Source: Caldivirga sp.
Lineage (GTDB): Archaea > Thermoproteota > Thermoprotei > Thermoproteales > Thermocladiaceae
Direction: 5' to 3'
Length of the DNA stretch: 19,352 bases
Assembly: GCA_028275645.1 (NCBI GenBank)
Contig: JAPWUH010000005.1
Location: 1-19,352 of the forward strand
The translations under genes were made by a program, and so were the position numbers. Below are positions 15,301-19,352 of the stretch, piece after piece. Under the pieces are notes generated by a model, which was not told where the DNA came from, ran no database searches, and saw only the letters and a list, made by a program, of their open reading frames with translations. Every line of letters starts with the position of its first letter. The stretch's first letter is position 1.

Positions 15301-16331
15301 CATCACTTCTTAAGCATGCATTGGCGATTTATAGGTTTTATAACTATGAGCTTAATGAGGCAGTGGAACTATTTAGGAAAGCGGCTGAGGGGTATAGAGA
15401 AATCGGTGACTATGAAAACTACCTGGCTAATCATAACTGGGCATTACGTGTTGAGACAGTCAAGAGTTCGTTGATTAGTGATGAGCTAGTTGGTGGTTTC
15501 CAGCAGTTATACGAGGAAACCTTTAGGGAAATCAAGCCCACAGCTTCATACCTTAGTCTTGCATCAACTGCACTTGGTAAATACCTCGTAACCCTAGCCC
15601 TAACGAATAAAACTAACAATGCTGAGAAGATCGGTGAATTACTTGAGGAGCATTGGGAAATACTGAATGCAAATGAAGAGGTCTCTGTCTTAACTAGGCT
15701 AACACTCAATGCACTACTCAGCCTGAAGGGTAAGTTGAGTAGTGAGCTTAAGAGAATGCTTATTATTAATCCTAAAGAGTTAATCGAAACCTTTGAGAGT
15801 CACATGTATGGTGTGTTACGGCCTGCATTAAAGGTCGCCTTTGATGCGATAAAGCCTGAGAATGGGTATAAGGAATGCGAGTCAATTAATGATTTAACAG
15901 CCTGTATGGACGCAGTCTCTACAGTCATGGGAAATAATGATGCTATTGAACAGTTAAGAGAATCGTTAATTCATGCTTATCATAACATCTTAGAGGGAGG
16001 GACCTTAGATTTGCTTAGGGAGCTTGGTTTCGATGTTAAGGCGTTAGTTGATGAGTTTAAGAAGTTAGCGAGCGGGCTTAATGGTAAGTCCTTAATCCAG
16101 CTAATTGCTCCTGACGATCCAATGGCTCAATTGGCCCTCATGCTTTATGCATTGATTAATGGTGATGAAAAGCTAACCAAGGCGCATGCACTCTATGGGG
16201 CTGTGGTATCTTCTGTCAAACCACTCACAAGGCTGTTCCTAGATGTTTACGAGGCATGTGAGAAGGGTTGTGACTTGGGTAATGAGGATCTGAGGCAAGC
16301 CATTGCCAAACTATTCCTATATTACATTTAA
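12372..16331 (+). CDS. Large STAND-like P-loop NTPase with hydrophobic N-terminus, coiled coil and TPR-like C-terminal half
   Basis: The 1319-residue protein has four regions. Residues 1-140 are helical, with a Gly/Val/Leu-rich hydrophobic stretch at 36-72 that could insert into a membrane. Residues 148-184 form a charged coiled coil. The NTPase has Walker A GPRGIGKST at 258-266 and a Walker B strand RFVVIYD ending in Asp317, followed by a VVIVLP strand around 355. From about 520 to the end it is almost all helical, with a TPR-like unit near 980-1020 (ALAIYRFYNYELNEAVELF then KAAEGYREIGDYENYLANHNWALR). This order, effector-like N-terminus then STAND switch then repeat sensor, matches NLR-like defence and cell-death proteins. 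The family is not pinned to a named system. The start GTG 12372 is supported by its TATA box. It stands alone, with 173 nt before it and 303 nt after it. Confidence 0.75.
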   Translation: MPGQRDSTVDLEEAKKAIQKLSPNSLCLGGLLDLRGVVGGVVDKVIGTFLLGLFGVSSIGSLVGLVGAGIAEVADKSLRRLLERWGIAKNETIECLRNIVNTAKEASQYIDDERLRGVVEEIAKKWGWDVDTFRRLVKTAAGKSVTEDEVREMIKEALKSIEEELENIKRNIEEKLRKVESKIEGSKIGIGIFFLNDVENGLLYGNFIVKGGVPKIKTQLGTAKNEPEIDLVDTGKFREVAEDVLSRLTRGGRVVLTGPRGIGKSTLATYVTWRSLLGVLDKPVDAVIRVDSLNPGDAAKLNNLIEATGGRFVVIYDPSSIEAYIEPESMGEARYDVEGVKKTLTMLLRMRNARVVIVLPKELYDEVSKDATLKSVLDEVRNYVINVDLRDEGFLSEIVKRYSGCGDVSEHLVERIMDFDSYTLIAKYVGVWLRENKCQVKDVNEALRESVGEPKLFFAHYIWSTVLRGNEDLARRVSMPLILHAAFGPIPEGITYITKAVNEGGVWRLIDRDSLAKLKLEDLREVDLEPIAKWLSTWHEDLVKEVLEELAGLRGKEARKHYMDHGLKRLIETLDWSYEEILKENRKDLELGKAIFEKILKETINVVQGESELKKTLEESKKLLTVIEVKPEEIEVNLLIFVGERLKNALKPFTNCWRRAALIIGLALAGYPLVPEGVVKSLGDDLRWCDIDNYLLIGNRIPPLILVLVHVLGLSNTIAFVDRYKEIINEVNKVFDNAKKRKGIYFIEAFYVLGLDSIAAMLSEVIKPSDADSALYIALFAIRNVRLVSNVEPILRTLKPLHAKAPHRYLELLAYALYIGNLDHDTVEYVFDEVNNMLGRYGDEIEKHTWSLVYAITAYASLLSTYSRYFSDDEKANMVNRVADLLNKLGSINPHLSTIAWAYVLTPALEHEEIMELMKRKLRIDAVKKAVDVLGELNSLLRNISELLNDEEFKKYVESKFIEADEKTIKEAILDAASLLKHALAIYRFYNYELNEAVELFRKAAEGYREIGDYENYLANHNWALRVETVKSSLISDELVGGFQQLYEETFREIKPTASYLSLASTALGKYLVTLALTNKTNNAEKIGELLEEHWEILNANEEVSVLTRLTLNALLSLKGKLSSELKRMLIINPKELIETFESHMYGVLRPALKVAFDAIKPENGYKECESINDLTACMDAVSTVMGNNDAIEQLRESLIHAYHNILEGGTLDLLRELGFDVKALVDEFKKLASGLNGKSLIQLIAPDDPMAQLALMLYALINGDEKLTKAHALYGAVVSSVKPLTRLFLDVYEACEKGCDLGNEDLRQAIAKLFLYYI

Positions 16332-16345
16332 TTTCGAATACTTGT

Positions 16346-16385
16346 GTTGGTTTTGGTTATTTACATTCCCTTTTGACGGCCTCTT
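16346..16385 (+). terminator. T-rich tract after the NTPase gene, possible terminator
   Basis: Repeated T runs interspersed with G and C lie just past the NTPase stop and before the next TATA box. They are consistent with archaeal T-rich termination, with no hairpin evident. Confidence 0.3.
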
Positions 16386-16390
16386 TATAA
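16384..16390 (+). promoter_or_regulatory. TATA box ahead of the interrupted 66-codon frame
   Basis: TTTATAA is centred 26 bp before the ATG at 16413. This is the typical leaderless spacing and indicates that a gene start is or was used here. Confidence 0.5.
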
Positions 16391-16412
16391 GCCTAGGCTC
16401 CCCACTTTTACA

Positions 16413-16613
16413 ATGTCTGTTTTCCACCTATTAAGATTGGCCTTGGGGGTTTAGGGGGCCCTTGATATTGGCAGTTGCCTTCGGCTTAGAAGGCTTAAAC
16501 ACGCCGGTTTTACTAATATGCTTGAGGGGGTTTAGGAGACTTGGGTGTACGAGCACCTAGTGAGGCTAAAGCCTAGGGTTGTTGGGGCTTTGAGCATGGC
16601 CAAGGCTAATTAA
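16413..16613 (+). pseudogene. Small gene relic: 66-codon frame with two internal TAG codons
   Basis: From ATG 16413 one frame runs to TAA 16611-16613, broken only by TAG at 16452-16454 and TAG at 16533-16535. The pieces are MSVFHLLRLALGV, a 26-residue basic segment, and a 25-residue amphipathic helix-like piece containing WVYEHLVRLKPRVVGAL. The TATA spacing is right for the first ATG. It could be a decayed small gene, a 13-codon leader peptide, or a frame where TAG is read through. No family is recognised. This frame and its promoter account for most of the 303-nt gap between the NTPase and Sm-like genes. Confidence 0.4.
16607..16613 (+). promoter_or_regulatory. TATA-like box for the Sm-like/membrane-protein operon
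   Basis: TAATTAA is centred 25 bp before the GTG at 16635. It overlaps the stop codon of the preceding interrupted frame. Confidence 0.4.
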
Positions 16614-16634
16614 CCCGCTAAGCCTATTCACATT

Positions 16635-16847
16635 GTGAAGAGGGTAACGGCAAGGGTAACAAGGCACTCTGACTTCAGTGAGGAATACGTTGGTAGAACA
16701 ATCACCATTAGCCTCGCTGATGGTAGGAGCCTAAGTGGGGTACTGGTGGAATCAAGGCGGTATTGGATTAAGGTTAAGGCTAGTAATGGTAGTATTGCCT
16801 ACATTAACAAGTCATTCATAGTGAGCGTGATGCCAACGTCTAATTAA
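16635..16847 (+). CDS. Small Sm/Hfq-fold protein
   Basis: The 70-residue protein follows the Sm pattern. A strand TITISLADGRSLSGVLVESRRYWIKVKA corresponds to Sm1 (aliphatic strand, Asp-Gly turn, Gly-Val strand, then Tyr-x-Ile-x-Val), and IAYINKSFIVSVMP corresponds to Sm2 and resembles the YKHAI strand of Hfq. The family binds U- or A-rich RNA as a ring, though some small beta-barrels of this shape bind DNA. The start is GTG with a TATA-like box 25 bp upstream. It leads two membrane-protein genes, only 9 nt from the next ATG, so it is likely co-transcribed with them. Its link to membrane proteins is unexplained. It could be a regulator or a nucleic-acid-binding accessory. Confidence 0.6.
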   Translation: MKRVTARVTRHSDFSEEYVGRTITISLADGRSLSGVLVESRRYWIKVKASNGSIAYINKSFIVSVMPTSN

Positions 16848-16856
16848 AAACAATTG

Positions 16857-17861
16857 ATGAGTAGTATCATGGGTGTTTCAAGCCTACTCAACCTCTCATA
16901 CGGTATTGGGATTGCGATAGCCCTTGCCGAGTTGGCATGGGGCTTCATCAAGTACTACACTGCACCAACCCCAGGGCAAAGGAGAGAGGCCTTGGATGAG
17001 TTTTATGGTGTAGTACTTGGTGCAGTTTTAACGGCTGTTGTAGCCTACTACATGAGTGTTGGGCCGAGTATTGGGGCATCTATTGCAAGTGCCCTAGGCG
17101 TTAGTGTGCCCAGCATACCATTACCTGATATTTATAGTGTAATGTATGGGGATTTTAATGCCGTGATGGGGCAGTACATTGCTGGGCAGGTACTCACCTT
17201 CGCATTCAGCATTGCTGGAGCCATTTTAGGAGCCACTCAAGTGCTTAAGCCAATTGGCGCACTGCTCGGTAGTTTAGCCGACTTCTTCAATGCAGTAATG
17301 GCACCGTATAATAGGGCATTAATCGCCACAATGATGAATACCATAGCCCTAGCCGCATTGGGCCAAGTAATGGGCTACATGTACAATTACGGTGTTGGAA
17401 GCCTATCAATAGCACTACTACTGCCTTCAAGAACTAGGAGGATTGGGGCTTGGCTCTCAAGCTTCATCCTAGTCTTCAGCATCCTACTACCAATGGTGGC
17501 TGGGTACCAGCATGTGTTGGTCTTCAACTACGGGAATGTTTTAACAATGTGGGAGGCTACGATTGAACAGCATTGTAGTGGTAACCCAGTTATTCAGTCT
17601 GGGATTAATGCGATTATTAGCGGTGCCCCAAGTTGGCTTCAGAATGCCCTAAGGATTCTTGTGGATGTTGCCTGTGGTGTCGCCTCACTACCGTGGCTGA
17701 TAAAGAATACAGCCACCCTGGTGAGCACTGGCACATTCAACCTGCTGGTGGGTGACATTATCATTGACATTGTAATGGGCATTGGGTTTGCTGTTACAGC
17801 ATGGCTCGCTGATCTGATTGATGCCGGTGCGAGAGCATTATTCGAAGTTAGGCACCTGTGA
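16857..17861 (+). CDS. Polytopic membrane protein, CedA/TedA-VirB6-like candidate
   Basis: The protein has 334 residues with about six to eight membrane segments. The clearest are near residues 12-31, 48-68, 105-135, 150-180, 182-188 into 197-217, and 290-322. A short Pro-rich loop (VSVPSIPLPDIYSVMYGDF) lies around 80-100. A predicted external loop near residues 225-275 carries a Cys (EQHCSGNP), with a second Cys at DVACGVAS. The central pair of helices flanking LLPSRTRRIGAW resembles the membrane core of the CedA/TedA and VirB6 proteins, which form DNA-import or conjugation channels. That resemblance is judged by eye and is not proven. The start is ATG 16857 (TTG 16854 extends it by one codon; ATG 16869 is an alternative). 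The stop is followed after 6 nt by the next membrane-protein gene, so the two are coupled. Confidence 0.6.
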   Translation: MSSIMGVSSLLNLSYGIGIAIALAELAWGFIKYYTAPTPGQRREALDEFYGVVLGAVLTAVVAYYMSVGPSIGASIASALGVSVPSIPLPDIYSVMYGDFNAVMGQYIAGQVLTFAFSIAGAILGATQVLKPIGALLGSLADFFNAVMAPYNRALIATMMNTIALAALGQVMGYMYNYGVGSLSIALLLPSRTRRIGAWLSSFILVFSILLPMVAGYQHVLVFNYGNVLTMWEATIEQHCSGNPVIQSGINAIISGAPSWLQNALRILVDVACGVASLPWLIKNTATLVSTGTFNLLVGDIIIDIVMGIGFAVTAWLADLIDAGARALFEVRHL

Positions 17862-17867
17862 TGAACC

Positions 17868-19340
17868 ATGAACTACGCTAACATACTCTGGGGTTCTGTT
17901 GGGGCTGGTGTAGTCTTCTTCTCAATATACATTGCCTACATTGTAATCGTGAAGGGTAGGCTTAGGGGCATGAACATTACCCGTGAGTTATACAGTGCGG
18001 TTGGGGCTTTTACAGCATTCATAGTAATGATGGCTCTCTTAACACCACTATTAAGCAACCTACCAAGCCTAACCAAGCCACCACCAGGAGGCCAAGTACT
18101 GGCTCAGTATGATATCACAGCCGCAGTACTAAGTGCAGTTAAGATGATTGTGGCATTAATACTCCTGCCAACTGAGGAGTTTGGCACATACTACTCATTA
18201 TCAGGCATTATTAACAGTGTCATAGGCTTCATTGGTGGCTTAGCCACCCTCACGGCAATGGTGATTGCACTGTATAAGGCGTTACTGGCATTATTCCCAT
18301 GGGCGCCACTATTCATTGCAATAGCATTGGCAAGGCCGAACAAGCCTGGTAGCATTGTACTAATGGGGATTGGTGTAATGGCGCTGGTAGCCACACCACT
18401 GGTGGGTTGGGTTGCTGGATTACTCTACAGTATTACAGTGGGTGCAATAAGCTCACTATACCCACCATGCCTAGACATTGGGTTAATGGGTGTAGCCTAC
18501 CTTGGGCCTTCCCCAGCCTTGGTTGCGACGAGTCAAGGCGTCTTCATGACTAATGGCACAAGTTACATTCCAGTGTGGGCATGTGAAAGGGTGTATGTTA
18601 CCCAGGTTGCCTGGGATTGGTTAGTGTTAAACTACACCTACGCTATAAGGCCGGTTGGCTTCAGCCTCCTCAACCCACTCCTGAAGGGGACTCTAGTAAT
18701 CAACGCACACCTACCCTTCACCACAGTGGGCATTGAGAATTCAAGTGGTGTTTATGGTGCCTGGGCTCCGTTGAGGGTCCTCAGGTATTGGGCTAATGGG
18801 ACTGGTTACATGATTAACGACACGGTCTTCTACATTAGGAATGAGAGTGCCTTATTCTGGGCTTGGGCTGGTGGTGTTAAGGCTAACTGTAGCCTAGCCG
18901 TGAATGAGGTAAGCATTGTCAAGACAACGCTTGTTAATGGGCCAATGGTACCCTACCCACTAGCCCCATTAACAGGCTCATACCCGCCTGGTTGGCCTAG
19001 GGGCTATAGGCAAATGCTCATTAACGCCACTGCCTACAACGAGTCCTGCATCATAGTCTTTGAGCCTGGTTCCAGGTGGAGTGGTTACACGGTACTGCCA
19101 GTTACTGGCCCTTTGGAGTGGGTGCTGGCTGGCCCGTTCAACATTGTTAATGGGCTTAATCAACAGTGGGGTAACGTTGAGTCTGCCTTCACTGCTGTTG
19201 GAGTCCTCACTGTAGCTGTTACGCTACTAGGCATCCTACTACTGCCATACTTGGCTGTTGGTACGGCTTACCTTGGAGCCATTATTGTTGAGTTCATTAG
19301 CCCGTTGTGGGGTGTTATAAGCCAGCTACTCCCATTCTAA
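17868..19340 (+). CDS. Polytopic membrane protein with large sequon-rich external domain, CedA/TedA-VirB6-like candidate
   Basis: This 490-residue protein has about six N-terminal membrane segments (near 8-29, 42-62, 85-100, 113-139, 144-154 into 162-182, 183-197). The pattern PLFIAIALARPNKPGSIVLM parallels the LLLPSRTRR region of the preceding gene, so both may share a fold. Residues 200-425 form a soluble, aromatic-rich domain with nine Asn-X-Ser/Thr sites (such as NGT, NYT, NSS, NDT, NES, NAT) and four Cys, as expected outside the cell. Two C-terminal membrane segments lie at 440-485. The start ATG is preceded by GTGAT, which pairs with the 16S rRNA tail, and overlaps no other gene. It fits translation coupled to the upstream gene. 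The likely role is a membrane channel or receptor in DNA or protein transfer, unproven. Confidence 0.6.
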   Translation: MNYANILWGSVGAGVVFFSIYIAYIVIVKGRLRGMNITRELYSAVGAFTAFIVMMALLTPLLSNLPSLTKPPPGGQVLAQYDITAAVLSAVKMIVALILLPTEEFGTYYSLSGIINSVIGFIGGLATLTAMVIALYKALLALFPWAPLFIAIALARPNKPGSIVLMGIGVMALVATPLVGWVAGLLYSITVGAISSLYPPCLDIGLMGVAYLGPSPALVATSQGVFMTNGTSYIPVWACERVYVTQVAWDWLVLNYTYAIRPVGFSLLNPLLKGTLVINAHLPFTTVGIENSSGVYGAWAPLRVLRYWANGTGYMINDTVFYIRNESALFWAWAGGVKANCSLAVNEVSIVKTTLVNGPMVPYPLAPLTGSYPPGWPRGYRQMLINATAYNESCIIVFEPGSRWSGYTVLPVTGPLEWVLAGPFNIVNGLNQQWGNVESAFTAVGVLTVAVTLLGILLLPYLAVGTAYLGAIIVEFISPLWGVISQLLPF

Positions 19341-19352
19341 TGGGGATTAAGG
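19340..19352 (+). CDS. Possible start of the next operon gene (truncated by window edge)
   Basis: The stop of the preceding gene overlaps an ATG in TAATG, and the frame stays open for the remaining 13 nt (MGIK). A stop-start overlap is common in operons. Too little is present to name a product. Confidence 0.3.

Noticed and set aside
16332..16634. tRNA or structured RNA gene in the intergenic region
   Set aside because: I could not find a cloverleaf, a T-loop GGTTCGA-type box, or a convincing long stem. The interrupted small frame explains the region better.

Overview
The window looks like a stretch of a hyperthermophilic crenarchaeal (Thermoproteota, Thermoproteales-type) chromosome. The signs are arginine codons dominated by AGG, frequent GTG/TTG starts, AT-rich TATA boxes about 24-29 bp upstream of many start codons with no Shine-Dalgarno (leaderless mRNAs), a Csa3-type CARF-HTH regulator, a Thr/Val-stalked surface protein with a C-terminal membrane anchor, and N-glycosylation sequons in putative membrane proteins. 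The genus (Caldivirga/Vulcanisaeta/Thermocladium-like) is a guess. No rRNA, tRNA, CRISPR array or insertion sequence was recognised by eye.

Region 1 (1-9479) reads as a DNA-processing and defence island. It holds a HerA-type ATPase (possibly open at the left edge). Converging on it is an AAA+ ATPase with an MCM-like P-loop and DEID box. Divergent from that is an EVE-PD-(D/E)XK fusion, predicted to be a modification-dependent nuclease, followed by a small zinc-ribbon protein. Next is a superfamily-1 DNA2/NAM7-type helicase on the minus strand, split into two ORFs by a single in-frame TAG. Last is an 1127/1132-residue nuclease-adenine methyltransferase fusion (type IIG-like). The helicase and methyltransferase appear to share one palindromic TATA box placed symmetrically between their starts, which suggests a two-component restriction-type system.

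Region 2 (9480-12371) holds an AT-rich three-helix membrane protein, a 91-residue orphan and a CARF-winged-helix regulator of the Csa3 type. It also holds a membrane-anchored L-type-lectin-like surface protein with a leaderless GTG start. Directly after the lectin gene lies a short relic that matches the C-terminus of the CARF regulator.

Region 3 (12372-16331) is one 1319-residue STAND-like NTPase. It has a Gly-rich hydrophobic N-terminal segment, a coiled coil, a P-loop NTPase and a long helical/TPR-like C-terminal half. This layout resembles NLR-like immune or cell-death proteins.

Region 4 (16332-19352) starts with a 66-codon frame broken by two TAG codons behind a well-placed TATA box. 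It continues with an operon-like set: an Sm/Hfq-fold small protein, two polytopic membrane proteins reminiscent of CedA/TedA-VirB6 DNA-transfer channels (the second with a large sequon-rich predicted external domain), and the first codons of a further gene at the edge.

Functions are inferred from motifs read by eye. No database search was possible.
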